Assembly (NCBI GenBank): GCA_020744425.1 | Contig: JAGMUV010000012.1 | Location: 496,001 to 560,000 of the forward strand | Length of the DNA: 64,000 bases | Origin: Dactylonectria macrodidyma | Lineage: Eukaryota; Ascomycota; Sordariomycetes; Hypocreales; Nectriaceae | Reading direction: 5' to 3' | Shown here: positions 40,364-51,905 of the stretch, in pieces | How positions within the stretch are numbered: position 1 is the first letter of the stretch | How the letters are laid out: each line of letters starts with the position of its first letter | Position numbers and translations under genes: made by a program | Notes under the pieces: generated by a model | The model's input: only the letters and a program-made list of their open reading frames with translations | What the model was told of the DNA's origin: nothing | Database searches by the model: none

Positions 40364-43300
40364 GGTGCCGGATGGATATTCTCTGATCTCTCCGCAGCAT
40401 CCGACCTTTGAGTTTCGCCCGCAAGGCTGCGTCCCATGATGACAGTAACTGATTGTGGTGTTGACCTGAAGAAGGTTTAATTAATTACATGGATGTACCC
40501 TGAGGTCGTTGGAGTTTGCTACTACTAAGCCTGTCTCTATATACGCTAATATCAGCGCCATCGGCTGGAGTGTGCACTTCACTTTTAGCCTGATCAGTTA
40601 GCCGTTATGTCAGTCAGAATGCGACAAGCTAACCGCGGCTAATTTCGTCAAACTTTAGACTTTCTGCGGCATTTGACGAACACCCAAGCACCGAGACTGC
40701 CGAGCGCAAGTGAGGTTTCAGTAAGGGATAGAAAGTCTCTAGGGTACAGCCTTAGCGCCTAGCGTCGCTGATGGAAGTGTAAATGACGCCTTGTTCTGAC
40801 TCTCTGACAGAGTGGAGGAGCTCAGGAATCCAATTTCTTTTGGTTCGGGTGTCCCAAACTGATACACACAGTCCAATACGCAATTGAAATATCGACTTCT
40901 ATTATTTCCTTTCTCCCCTGCGATCCTGAGTAGTCGCTGCTTTGACTTGAGCTGGGGCCGAGCTGCGGATATCCCTTGTATAGCTCCCTGGTGTAAGTCG
41001 GTGTCTGCGATTGTCTGTGCCGACCGTCAATTACTAGCTCGCCACAGCTGGTGCAATGGAGTATTCTGTTTCACAAGGGCAAACAAAGAGAGAGCAAGCA
41101 TCAAATGGGTAAAGAGTCCTAGCAACCCCAGTCGCAGCACAAGCACAGCCGACGAACAGAGTGTCGGCTCATCGCTTAACTATTTTTTGAGTTGAAAGCC
41201 TGTCACATTCCGCTACTCGCTAGGAAGCCACCACCTGTTTGTCGTCTCATTGGAAAGGGCGCCAACAATCCGAGGCGAAGAACCAGTACAAAACATAGAA
41301 CAGTGGCGAGCAAAAAGAGAATTCTGTTTACGAAAATAGAGTAGCCCTACACTGTTCCCACGTCTCCTGACAGAGGATCCTCTTATCGAAGCTCAATCCG
41401 ATGCAGCAATCCGACCGAACCCCAAAGACAAAGCCACTAGAACCAGGGCCAGAACTACAGTACAAGCCCGGGCCCCACGCGCGATGTCTGAGGGTACGTC
41501 GGTTCCTGGTACCATCGCTGCGCTTACGCTTGGCCCCAGTTGTTCGAGAGTTGGGACTTGGAGGCCTAATTTTGCCCTCGCCGGCTCGAAGAACACACTC
41601 TGCCAGCCGTGGGTACCGCTGTACCAAGCCCGGATCCGGCAGTAATCCTGGGCCGCCTACGTTTTCGCTGCCATCCATCACCCTCTCATATTGAAGCAGC
41701 GTCATTGCTCCCGCCTTCATGCTGTAAGCGCCTAGTATGGGTTGTGACATTGCAGACAAGCGAGTGTCCTAGTGAGATTTTCACCCTAAGTCGCGATTTT
41801 AATTTTTTTTTTAAAAAATCTAAACTAAGTCTAAAATAGCTAGGATTTCTAATATAGCTTATATATAAAATATTTTATTTTTAAGAATTTTTTTAATATA
41901 TATATACATATAACGCTAGTAGTATAAAATTCGTACTGTGATTTCTAAAATACTTCGAACACTTATTAAGTTGCTAAGGCAAGGGACTTAACAGCTGAAT
42001 ATCCAGCCCGAAGGGTAAATACTATATACCTACTATTAAATCCTCCTAAGGGAACCCCCTAGAACCCCCCTTTTAACTGCAGTAGTAACCAGCTATTAAA
42101 CCACTTCAAACCTATAGTCAGGGAATGACTGATAGACATAAGGGTCCCCTTGTCAGTGCTGGTTACACACAAGGGAGTGAAGAGGGCAGACACGCTGCGA
42201 GACAGCAGCTAGCTAGTAGGAATGATGCTGGTGACTGTATTGATCTCTGACCCCCCCTTTGCCTTCTTCCTCTAGTAGCTCTTCTTATAGCCAGGTCTAG
42301 TGTCCCTTCTTCCAATACCCTAGCTAGCTAGCTGTAGCTTAGCTGCTTAGGTCTAGCTAGTTTGATTGGTCTTCGTAATCCTGAGACTCCGGCCCGGCCG
42401 GGTCTCTCATAACCCGGTCGGAGCTCTCGGATCCGGCCGGTTGCGCTTAGCCCGTGTTCCATAACTCCCTCAGCCACTTGCTAGCTGAAGGCTAGCTGTG
42501 GAAAACCTGCGACGTAGCTGCGACCTTGTGGCTGTTAGGCGCGGCCGCCACTGTGTGACAGTGGATTTCTGCAGTTAGTGCCCCATAGACCCTTCTTGTG
42601 GCTTTTGGCCTCTGACAATATTATATACCATTATAAAGCTAAAAATTAGAAGATTCTGAATATATTATTTATAATCTTATCTGATAGGAGCTAGAGAAGA
42701 TATTTCCTTATCAGTTATATATTTTATATATAAGGACTTTACAGGATTAGAGCCCTTAATGCAATAAGCCGGATGTAAAACCGGATATATAACCCCGATC
42801 TATAGGCCGCATTTCACCTCCGATCGCACAGCGCTTCCGTTTTGCCCCACTTACTTAGATCTTACTTACTTACTTGCTTCTTAGAGGCTTTACTTACTTA
42901 CTTGGCTGCGGGGCTTACTTACTTACTTATTACTTACTTACTTGGTTACTTACTTGTAATTACTTTACTTATGTCGAACGCTGTCTCGAATAACACGAAC
43001 CATTCACGCAACCCAAAACGGGTTGGAGGTTGAAATGGATGATGATGTTATTCGAGAACTAAAGGAGGGCCAGGACATGACCCTGCATGTTAGAGAAGTT
43101 GAGCAATCTCCAGGGGCGAAGAGCGAGTGGGACATAGCGGTCGACTCTGACGGATCTCCTGATACAGAATTATCTGACGAGGCAATCGGATTTGTCCTGC
43201 GCCTCGTCTTCTAATCATTTTTTCTTTGTTCATTTTATTACTTTTGCCCTGGCGATAGTACTGGTTTGCGGCAGATGAACACTGGGGTCTAGACTGGGAC

Positions 43301-44684
43301 ATGTACATGTTTTGTTGGCTCCCCCAGCCTGTTGCCAGGTTGGGCTCACGATCACACACATACACGGGATGGATTGTTTGCTTTGAGGCGTTTGACGACT
43401 CTGTTCTTCAAAAGATACCACAGCTCTCTGTGAGCGCTTGTTGGGCGAGGATTTGAGTTGGTTTCTTTTCAGCTCTTTTGCCGCTTCGCTTCAATACCCA
43501 AGGAAACGTTGCGTTGGTTTTTCCCCCCATTTCAGTTGGTTTACCTTGAGATGATGGGAGATATTTCTGTGTTGTATCTAGCAGATGGAAATGATCATAT
43601 AGGTGAAAAGCTCTTGGTTTCTTCCTATCTAATGAGGGTCTTTGGGTCAGTCTTATAGACGAAGAAAATGATGATGACCTCGGATGACCTCGGACAGCCG
43701 AGAGGCTCCGGATGCTTCGGGGTCTTTAGTTTTATCTAGCTATTGACCTTATTGAAGGAAAATCTAGACTGCTGACGAGGCCGGGGACGAGGCAGGTGGC
43801 GATGGACGCCTATGATAATAAAGGAAAAGCTTCACTTCGGCTATGACTGTTCAAATCCGATATCCCGATATGTGACAATGTTATTAGGTGCAGATAGACT
43901 TTAGAGCTTGCGGGGAGGGTATAAATAATTTTTAAGTTATAGCTACTAGCGTGATAGTTTATAACAATATTATTAGATCTTTATATAGGTAGGCAAATTA
44001 AACGATGCATCTTGGCTTGTGAAACGTCCCTCTAAGTCTTCTGGAAGCTCATTTAGCTCCGGTTATTTGTAACGGTCTTAAGGTAGTGTATTGTAACCAG
44101 CTAGGCCACTCTACAGAGTATACCAAACTTAAGGAAAGAAGAAGAAGAGAAAGAGAGTAGAGGGGTCCATCTATAAATATACTCATCATGGTGGCTGAAA
44201 GGTAAAAAGTGGGCCACGAAAGGCCGAGGGTTCCCGAGGCCACCTACGGGCACAGCCCGTTACATTATTAGCTAAGGAAAAGGACACATAAATAAGATCC
44301 TCATTCGGCGTCCTCACAATATCTCAATGGTCAATGGCGTTACTCGGATCAATCGAGGACGCTCCCCGGAGATGACCAGAGGCTTTTACCCACTTTAGGT
44401 AGTTGGAACAAGATATCTCAACGGAAACCGACTGTATTGGCCAATGGGAAGACGTGCCGACATTCATCCTGTACCGGCCTGGGCCGTGTTGATACAGAGG
44501 CAGCTCGCAAGTCTTGCTACATGCAAGTCACCATGTTAATCCTAGTCCACTCGGCCACTCTTGGTCCCGGTAGCCTCATTCTTACAGCTGACAATAACAA
44601 TGATCTATCTGCTACGAAACATAACGTTCCGGATAGCTAGCTTTATGTTTTAGTACTAGATAGTGGTTACCTTACCGCCATCTA
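40364..44684. other. Long gene-poor, partly AT-rich region
   Basis: No gene supported in 4.3 kb. 41780-41960 is strongly AT-rich. 42280-42370 repeats CTAGCTAG words. 42380-42435 is rich in CCGG/CCCGGTCGG. 42600-42740 is AT-rich again. Open frames at 40884-41195, 41328-41759 and 43023-43214 show no motif. Its mixed composition suggests layered dead transposons. Confidence 0.45.
42846..42972. repeat. CTTA tetranucleotide microsatellite
   Basis: Interrupted array of CTTA/TTAC units with two unique spacers (GCTTCTTAGAGG and GGCTGCGGGG). Confidence 0.85.
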
Positions 44685-44939
44685 TCCCTTAAGGTGCCGT
44701 AAGGCAACACTTGGGTTTGGTGGCCCACGGAGGCCCGGTAGATCAACGGTACGCTGGTTGACTTCAAAACGCTGGATAGCTGTGAGAAATGTTATGTACT
44801 GTAATGTAGATTTCAAATAGCAGTGACTTCTAGTGCCATATAAAATAGGTGGAGTATTATGTACTGCGCTTTTTTTGCATCTTAATTGGATTAAATCCCT
44901 GCCACTAGCGTTAGTGTTGCCTTATGGCAACGTAAGGGA
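44685..44939. mobile_element. MITE with TA target duplication
   Basis: 255 bp. The terminal inverted repeats are about 26 bp with three mismatches (TCCCTTAAGGTGCCGTAAGG on the left; the right reads TCCCTTACGTTGCCATAAGG on the minus strand). TA flanks both sides (44683-44684 and 44940-44941), as for Tc1/mariner/pogo elements. No coding capacity. It ends about 40 bp past the stop codon of the phosphotransferase-like gene. Confidence 0.8.
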
Positions 44940-44978
44940 TACTTGTATAAGAAGGTGACATCCTGGCCTGCCAGGTGC

Positions 44979-45848
44979 TTATATCTCAAGTAAATTGGTG
45001 ACTATAGTAAGGGCCATATTAAAATTTGCATGCGGAAGATGTTCCCGAACCCATTCCACATCAGAATCAATAGCAAATGTTAGGCACCGCCAGTACAGTG
45101 CTCTTACAAGCAGCTGCAGCCTCATGTTGCCAGTGCCATACACGTCAACCAGCTCTCGACCTCGGCTATGCCACACCAGTCCATCCGCAACTACAATTGC
45201 CTCTGCGAATTGAGCAGGCCGCCAATAGGGAGTGATGTCAATGATCCCTGGTGGAGTCTCTCGGTTGTGGTCAAACAGAACGTTTCCCGTCATATCGCCA
45301 TGAATCAATTGATCCTTCATGCCCTCCAGTATTGGCTTCTTCATCTGCCATAGACGTTGAAGAAATGGTTGAATAAGCGCCAATACATCGGCATTGACAT
45401 TTCCCACATCTTCCAGCCTTTTCTCATCCCATGTTACACGGTCAGCTTCCATCCATCGGTTCTCGATCTGTGACAAAAAGGGCGGCTTCTTGGGACGCAA
45501 AGTCGCAAGATCAGTGTGCAATTCATGACTTGCAACCAAAATGGCTTCAAAGGCATCCTTTGATGCTGTTTTGCCTGAAATCACAGACCAAGCTGTCCAG
45601 TTGCTGTAGACAAACCGCTGGGTACTGCCGCCCAAGACTTCCTTTGGGCATGATACACGATAGACTGATGGTTGGCGCTTGAAGAGGCTTTCCGTCAAGC
45701 TAGAAATCCACTCTGCTTCCTCGTTATTATCTGAGGGCTTTAGGATTATGTCGCCTGCTCGGTAGCAGATCCCCCTGCCTTCTGGTAAGGGAATTGGATC
45801 ATCCACTATGCCAAAAGCTTCAAGGACGTCTGAAGAAGGGACTGCCAT
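44979..45848 (-). CDS. Aminoglycoside-phosphotransferase-like (TIGR02569-type) protein
   Basis: 289 aa from ATG 45848 (MAVPSSDVLEAFG); an open frame extends 27 codons further up. Kinase-like fold signs: PEGRGICYRAGDIILKPSDN with the likely ATP-site Lys, catalytic loop LIHGDMTGNVLFDHN (Asp and Asn present), and GIIDITPYWRPAQFAEAIVV for the metal-binding Asp and following strand. This wording matches a family I know mainly from actinobacteria (TIGR02569) with scattered fungal members. The substrate is unknown. The gene sits between a MITE 40 bp downstream and a pogo transposon 100 bp upstream, which may have displaced its promoter. Confidence 0.75.
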   Translation of the reverse strand: MAVPSSDVLEAFGIVDDPIPLPEGRGICYRAGDIILKPSDNNEEAEWISSLTESLFKRQPSVYRVSCPKEVLGGSTQRFVYSNWTAWSVISGKTASKDAFEAILVASHELHTDLATLRPKKPPFLSQIENRWMEADRVTWDEKRLEDVGNVNADVLALIQPFLQRLWQMKKPILEGMKDQLIHGDMTGNVLFDHNRETPPGIIDITPYWRPAQFAEAIVVADGLVWHSRGRELVDVYGTGNMRLQLLVRALYWRCLTFAIDSDVEWVREHLPHANFNMALTIVTNLLEI

Positions 45849-45948
45849 TGTATCGTTATTGATAAGACAATGTGGATATCTTATCCAGTCTTGGTTGGTC
45901 TTTGTATGTTGACGTTCTAAAGTTTGCATGAGCGAGTGTCTCTCCTTA

Positions 45949-47887
45949 AGTCGCCCACCCTAGTTATGGCCCACCCCTGGCTTTGGCCCACCCCAAAAAC
46001 GCGCTCCGCCGCACGCGTCAGATCCGCGCTACCACCTACAATAAATTGTTAAAAATCGGATTTTTCACCAATTGACTTACTTTCTTTTGTATTTTCCTCT
46101 CCGTGTTCGAAATGCCTGAATATACAGAGCAGGACCTACAAAACGCCATCGTGGACGTCAGGAATGGTGTTGCCGTCAGGACCGCTGCCACACGCCATGG
46201 AGTACCAAGAGGGACACTTCGCGCCCGCCTTAATGGTGCCCAACCTCAACGTACGGCACACGACGACCAGCAGCGGCTCACAGCCAATCAGGAAGAACAT
46301 CTTAAGCAATGGATTTTGCGGCAGGAGGCCCTCGGTTACGCGCCAACACACGCACAAGTGCGAGCAATCGCTAGCAGCGTGCTTAAACAACAAGGTGACC
46401 ACAAGCCCCTAGGGAGGAAGTGGTCCAGTCACTTCGTGGAGCGCCATTTAGCCGTCAAGACAAAGTTAGGCCGTCGAACTGACTGGAAACGTATAAATGC
46501 GGCCGCTCCGGATAATATCAGGCACTTGTTCAACCTATACGAGACTGTGAGCTGGATCCCTCCCCGGCGGAGGTACAACGCCGACGAGGGCGGCATTATG
46601 GAGGGCCAAGGCATTAACGGGCTTGTTATCGGCTCCTCGCAGGAGAATCCTAACGCGGTACCAGTCAAAACGATAAATGCCCGGACTTGGACGTCTATTG
46701 TGGAGTGCATCTCGGCGCTCGGGGTCGCTTTGAACCCCCTGGTCATCTTCAAGGCCAAAAGTATCCAAGAACAATGGTTCAAGAAGGATTTCCTAGCTAA
46801 GCATCCTGGCTGGCATGTTACCTTTTCGGAAAACGGGTGGACAAGCAATGATATTGCTGTCGAGTGGCTAGGGAAGGTGTTTTTACCCCAAACGCAACCT
46901 GAGAACCCAGCCGATAGTCGCCTACTTATCGTCGACGGTCACGGCAGTCATACCTCGGACGAATTTATGACTATGTGTTACCTAAACAACGTTCACTTAC
47001 TCTTTTTCCCTGCTCATACTTCCCATGTCCTCCAGCCCTTGGATCTCGGCTGCTTTTCCAGTTTAAAAACGGCCTATCGTAGGCTAGTTGGCGAGCATAC
47101 GGCTTTGACAGATACGACAAAGGTTGGAAAGGCAAACTTTCTCGAATTTTATGCGAAAGCTCGAGAAATTGGTCTTCGAAAGGAAAACGTTCAATCCGGG
47201 TGGAAGGCGACAGGCTTATACCCTAAAAACGTAGCCAAACCTCTAAATTCTCGATGGGTCGTGGTGGCTAAACGGCCAGCTATACCACTACGTGTCACCT
47301 CGGATATTTCAACACCAAAACGCGGTGGCGACGTCGTAAAGCTATTTGCTGAGAAGAGCGGCTCTCCCACTTCACGACTGTCTATTCGAAAAGCCGCTGC
47401 GGCGTTGGATAAGGTTGCGATGGAGGTTATACTAAGGGACCGTGAGATCGAACGCTTGCGGGTGCAACTCGCCCAGGCAAAACCGCCTAAACGTCGCAAA
47501 ATCGTCCAAGATCCGAACGAGCGCTTTGCAAGCCTTGCGCAGATACTTGCACAAGCTAATCGAGAGCCTCAACAACGTGTTCGGAAGGCAAGAAATGCGG
47601 TACAAGAGGTCATTATCGTGGGGGGGGAGAGTAGCTCTGAGTCGGAAGAGGAGCCGGCACTGGCTCGACGGTCGGGACGCAATCGGCGACCAACAAAACG
47701 CTATATGGAGCGAGATTCAAGTGCAGACGAAGAAAGCGACTAAAGAGCGCCAATGCGATTTTCCTTGTATTTTTACCATTTAATTTGACTTTGTTGCGAC
47801 CTAGTTACGTCGATGTACCAGTTGTGCGATGTAGGCTAAATAGAGCGGGCCAAAGCCAGGGGTGGGCCAAAACTAGGGTGGGCGACT
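45949..47887 (+). mobile_element. Complete pogo/Fot1-type (Tc1/mariner) transposon
   Basis: 1,939 bp with about 42-bp terminal inverted repeats starting AGTCGCCCACCCTAGTT and containing CCCACCCCTGGCTTTGGCCC, one mismatch over the first 40 bp, flanked by TA (45947-45948 and 47888-47889). It holds one intact transposase. The near-perfect ends and open frame suggest a young, possibly active copy. Confidence 0.95.
46112..47743 (+). CDS. pogo-type DDE transposase
   Basis: 543 aa from ATG 46112. N-terminal Psq helix-turn-helix (YTEQDLQNAIVDVRNGVAVR), CENP-B-type second DNA-binding domain (LKQWILRQEALGYAPTHAQV, GRKWSSHFVERHLAVKTKLG), and a DDE_1 catalytic core with NADEGGIM (first Asp), LLIVDGHGSHTSDEF (second Asp) and PLDLGCFSSLK (third Asp). 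The C-terminus has a basic coiled segment and an acidic Ser/Glu tail with an RRSGRNRRPTKR nuclear-type basic patch. No breaks. Cuts at its inverted repeats and inserts at TA. Confidence 0.93.
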   Translation: MPEYTEQDLQNAIVDVRNGVAVRTAATRHGVPRGTLRARLNGAQPQRTAHDDQQRLTANQEEHLKQWILRQEALGYAPTHAQVRAIASSVLKQQGDHKPLGRKWSSHFVERHLAVKTKLGRRTDWKRINAAAPDNIRHLFNLYETVSWIPPRRRYNADEGGIMEGQGINGLVIGSSQENPNAVPVKTINARTWTSIVECISALGVALNPLVIFKAKSIQEQWFKKDFLAKHPGWHVTFSENGWTSNDIAVEWLGKVFLPQTQPENPADSRLLIVDGHGSHTSDEFMTMCYLNNVHLLFFPAHTSHVLQPLDLGCFSSLKTAYRRLVGEHTALTDTTKVGKANFLEFYAKAREIGLRKENVQSGWKATGLYPKNVAKPLNSRWVVVAKRPAIPLRVTSDISTPKRGGDVVKLFAEKSGSPTSRLSIRKAAAALDKVAMEVILRDREIERLRVQLAQAKPPKRRKIVQDPNERFASLAQILAQANREPQQRVRKARNAVQEVIIVGGESSSESEEEPALARRSGRNRRPTKRYMERDSSADEESD

Positions 47888-48337
47888 TATATTGTTATGC
47901 CTTTTTAGCCTGAAATATATAGTGAGGGTTGACACGTGTCAAAGTGGCACTGAGTCTACCCCGCTCGATGAGACTGACACCTTAGGCCTTATAAATGACA
48001 TCACCCCATATTTTCAGCCGAAGGCTGACTCTACATTAATCCATAAGTTTTCCCAATTCTACACCCCGTGATGTGCCTTCACAATGAGGCTGTTGGGCTC
48101 GCGTATATTGCCTTTTGAGATTTGCGGTCAACGTGCTAGCCTATTCAGATTTTACGTGCAAAGCTCCAACCAGTTAGAATTAGCGGTCATAATACTAGCC
48201 ATTTTGGATTTGGCGGTCACCATACTAGCCCGTTTGGGAGGTCATGGTGATCTCAGGGGCTCGTACGGAGGACAGACAAGTCATTTCCAGAAATAAGCTC
48301 TCCTCAATCAACCACGTTGGGCAGCTTGTTGCGCACA
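47888..48337. other. Intergenic stretch
   Basis: Contains 48010-48035, an inverted match to 26889-26914 around the hairpin CAGCCGAAGGCTG. Also three loose GCGGTCA..ATACTAGCC units at about 48125-48235. No gene. Confidence 0.45.
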
Positions 48338-49786
48338 ATGGGCGAAAGAACCAAAAAGCGCGGTCGACCTCGGAAGTATGCTTCTTAAGAGGAGAAAGCA
48401 AAGCGAGATGCCGCCACAAGGCCTGCCCGTAGACGGCTCCGAAAGGCTTCAATGCGCAGAGAATTACGATTCAAAGTCTACGTCCCTCAGACAGCGGAAG
48501 CTGTGCCAAGTTCAATATCACAACAAACCGACTCGCAATCAACAAGCTGCCTCCATCTTACAGATGTTAGTCACGTTAGTAACTTGGCATGGCGAGCTGA
48601 TGCCCTGGCGCATGGGTCCCCAACGGGACCCACAAGCGGGAATGCGACGGCCGGAAACGAAGTCTATCCACAACCTAGAGAGTTTGCGATTCACTTGGCT
48701 GAAGCGACACCATATCAACACTGGACAGCGCTGAGTCCGCAGCGGCCATACCCGAAATCGCCAGAATTGTCTGCATCAAGGGAGCTGTCCCCAGTAGAAG
48801 CGGCGCTAGAAGCGGCCCGAGGCAGCGACACGCCGGCTTTGATCGATACTGGGGAGGTAGGCTGGTGTCCGTCTTCTCCGTGCAACGATACTCTCGCATC
48901 GCCTAGCGGAGATAGCGACGGCAGCGTGCAGCCCATATCCCTGCGACTGGATGACCCGGTTGGCTTGGATATGGAGAGAAGAAGCCTAATAGTTCCTGGT
49001 ATAGCCGATGAGGGTTCAGCGACACGGGACGTCGAAAATTTGCAAAATCAGGAGGAAGGCGCTGACGGATTAATCTCCGATCCTGAATTCAATTCCGACA
49101 TTTTGGATTCAGATTCTGACGCACAGTCGGACACTTCAGATGCTAAGGGTGAGATGGATAACGATCAAGGTTTTCAGAACACTGCCAAATCGAATCTTGT
49201 CCTGGCAAAAGACTTTTTGGAGAAAACTTGGAGTCGCCTATGTAACTGCCAAGAGGAATAACACGCAGCGCTGAGTGGACAGATTGTGCTCAACCTCCAG
49301 GAAATGGCGGAGCATTGGCAAGGCCTTGGAGTGCCAGATTCACTTGGCCCTGCGCCGCTTGCGCTGGAAGCAAATGAAGCGGAAAACAATACTGAGCACG
49401 AAAACGCCAATTTGGATTGGCTCGCAATATTGAGCGGTGGGAATCCTCGGCCAATGCTCAACATCAAGGAGTCCCAGAACAACATTCCAAACATTGAACG
49501 AACTTGGGATGTGGATAGCATCATCTCATGGGCTTCTTGCCTATCAATTAATCGGGGCCTTTACGTCTCATATCATCCTCCAGCATCACGAAATTTCGCA
49601 AACAGCATCCACGTCTTTCATCAGAGGAATCCCTTGCACCTCATCCCCCACTTTCGATTGGGAAGTGGACGACAATCACCCCAGTTTGGAGTATATGTTT
49701 TCTTTCCTGGAATTTCTCACGACTATCGGACGACCACGTACCTAGTACCCCAGTACCATCTGACGTTCAACTCCAGCGTGGACTAA
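48338..49786 (+). pseudogene. AT-hook-bearing large fungal protein, decayed 5' half
   Basis: Starts MGERTKKRGRPRKYAS at 48338 (AT-hook core GRPRK). A TAA then interrupts the frame, which continues in phase as EEKAKRDAATRPARRRL and on through a Ser/Asp-rich stretch to a second TAA at 49259. After a further frame change it reads DVDSIISWASCLSINRG and GVYVFFPGISHDYRTT to 49786. I recognise the layout (N-terminal AT-hook, low complexity, DVDSI..F.S.L block) from multi-copy fungal proteins of about 1,000 aa that behave like transposon-borne genes, but no function is known to me. The 3' half is missing. Confidence 0.55.
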
Positions 49787-49879
49787 ACCCAAGTTGGGTT
49801 TGGCATACTGACCAATGGCGTGACGCGCTCGCGCCTCGCTGGAACAGGACGTGTTTGGATCAGGACGAGCGCGATGATT

Positions 49880-50063
49880 AGCTGGAGTAAATTCGGATGC
49901 GCTGCCCGGATTTCGTCGCGTTGACAAATGTCGGCACGTGTTTTGCGTATCCCAGATCGACAACTTTCTCGGGTAGCCCAGAGCAGGTTGGTTTGTCCGG
50001 CCATGATAGAGCTGTAGAGGTAAAAGGAAGCAGAAAGAGCGGAGAGGTCAAGTAGAATCTCAT
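49880..50063 (-). pseudogene. Carboxylesterase-like first-exon fragment
   Basis: ATG 50063 opens a short frame with a signal-peptide-like start (MRFYLTSPLFLLPFTSTALS) and LGYAKHVPTFVNATKSG, the kind of lead-in seen before the N-terminal strand of fungal type-B carboxylesterases. It ends after about 61 aa in unrelated DNA, with no catalytic Ser region. A weak call. Confidence 0.35.
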
Positions 50064-51017
50064 TTTGCGGTTTGTGCTGGTCTCTCGGCCGGTGGGCGAA
50101 TTCACTGTGGATGGGCATCTAGAACTGACATAATCATCTCGCCCTGTTAAGGCTGATATTTACACACGAGGCATCGAGGGTTTTTGCATCGAATTTCTCG
50201 ACACTTGCCCTACAAGGAAAACGAGAGCCAGCATAGCCCATCCCAGCTGCGTGCCTGCCAAATTACATGCCGGCTAGGTATCCGTCGTGGGGCCAAGTCG
50301 TGGACGGAGGTCTCAACCGGAGCAGTGATGTCGGCGGCACATTCAAAGACGGTAAGGGAATACGAAGAAGCGTCCCACACCCGTCCCCCAGGCGATCTAA
50401 GAGCGACAGAGCTGAAAAGGCAACTCGACTCGTAAGCTAAGGCGGCTTAGGGCCCAAGGTTATAATAGCTATGATAGTGGGTTCATATACGTCCGTGATA
50501 TAAGGTAGTTGGCGATTAAGCCATTCGCCCAGCTCATTAGACAAGCAAGGAGATTCGATGTGCTTGCTTAACACGGGGGGAGAAGGCTTGGCATCCGTGC
50601 CCTTACAGGTAAATGAGTATGCAGTGATCGGCACCACCCCAGTGGGCTAACACCCGCAGCCAGCCCAGGGCGGGCCAAGCAGCATAAGTAGCATCCTGTG
50701 GAGGCGCCAACAAGTTCACAACAATCGTCGTGCTCAACAAGATTCATAACCCAGAAGGTAGAGTGTCCATGCGCAGTGGGTGCCGCATCTGGACCTGAGC
50801 CATGCCGCTTTAAGCCTGCGCCTGAGCTGAGCTTGGCCTGAGTTTGACCGAATAGTTACCTACCAATTAATGGCGACGGACTTTAACGCCGAAGGACTTT
50901 AAGATGGGTACGTTTATTTGTTGTTTCTCTGCATGTTCGGCAGTAATCATTTTGAAGAGGTGGAGAGTGGTAACATTAAGGACTACATTTAGGCCGAATC
51001 ACTTCATACCAGAGCCC
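50064..51017. other. Intergenic stretch
   Basis: No gene or repeat recognised. Confidence 0.35.
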
Positions 51018-51905
51018 TCACTGCTCTAGCTCCCTCAGGGCCTGGTCAAGGAACTCCTCGCGCCGTTCGGTAAGCAGTTCGGCCGTCAGGTCAGGACGGC
51101 CCTGGTCCGCCATCGCCGGCTGAACCCAGCCCATATCAGGCGGGCTGGCGAGGGCCGCCATCGCGTCCCAGTACGCCACGTCCAGTGCGGGACGCCCGGC
51201 TTCCTCTTCCCATCCGGACAGGACCTCCGCCGCAGCGGACGGGCCGTAGCAAAGGGCAGCATCGAAGCGGAGCGACCCCAGGTCAATTCCCGGGGAGCCA
51301 ATTCCGGAAGCGTCCCAATCGAGAATCGCAGTCAGCTTGATACCGTCCCACAGCGTGTTGCCATGCCACAGATCGCCATGTACGAACACCACCCGAGTGT
51401 CGGCAGGCTTGACGCGCTCGACTGCCTCCGTTGCCCTCCACAGCACTGTTGAGGCGCCATGCTCTCGCCGCAATCCGGCCCAGTCCACGTCTCCGATTGG
51501 TCCAGTCCGTGGCGGCAAGGTCGCCAGAGAAGGAACATCCGCAGCGCTGATCCGCGCGGCAGCGGCGCCCAGCGTCCGCAGTCGCTTGCCATCAGGTTCT
51601 ATCGGAATCCGGCTGGACCCGGCCAGATACGAAGTCAGCGCGAGCGCGAATCCGGCCGCGGCACCATCATCGTGACCGAGAGCCTCCGGCACTGGCAGAC
51701 CGGCCATCGCCGCATGCCGCATCGCGGCTACCTCGGTCCTGACGTTCCCCGAGTTCGCCTGCGGTGCAATGCGCAACACCGCAGGCTTGCCAGCCGCCCG
51801 GATCAGCCAGGGCGACCCGCCTTCGCGCAGACCGCGGTCCACGGTCACGTCACCGCCCAGCACTGTCGCTACCCACGCCAGAGCAGCCGTATCCGGACGA
51901 GCCAT
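51018..51905 (-). CDS. Bacterial-type aminoglycoside phosphotransferase family protein
   Basis: 295 aa, no intron, ATG 51905. An Ala-rich protein with REGGSPWLIRAAGKPAVLRI for the nucleotide-binding strands and Lys, RVVFVHGDLWHGNTLWDG for the catalytic loop (HGD....N), and LTAILDWDASGIGSPGIDLG for the metal-binding Asp and the conserved D.G that follows. These are the hallmarks of APH-family small-molecule kinases; the substrate is not predictable. The gene is clearly richer in G+C than its flanks and uses G/C-ending codons, as in high-GC bacteria, so transfer from a bacterium is likely. A GAGGA word lies 14 bases before the ATG, possibly by chance. It is not closely related to the other kinase-like gene at 44979. 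Confidence 0.85.
   Translation of the reverse strand: MARPDTAALAWVATVLGGDVTVDRGLREGGSPWLIRAAGKPAVLRIAPQANSGNVRTEVAAMRHAAMAGLPVPEALGHDDGAAAGFALALTSYLAGSSRIPIEPDGKRLRTLGAAAARISAADVPSLATLPPRTGPIGDVDWAGLRREHGASTVLWRATEAVERVKPADTRVVFVHGDLWHGNTLWDGIKLTAILDWDASGIGSPGIDLGSLRFDAALCYGPSAAAEVLSGWEEEAGRPALDVAYWDAMAALASPPDMGWVQPAMADQGRPDLTAELLTERREEFLDQALRELEQ

Noticed and set aside
40884..41759. Open frames in the gene-poor 40-42 kb region
   Set aside because: Overlapping frames on both strands, no motif, no splice pattern, no bias seen.
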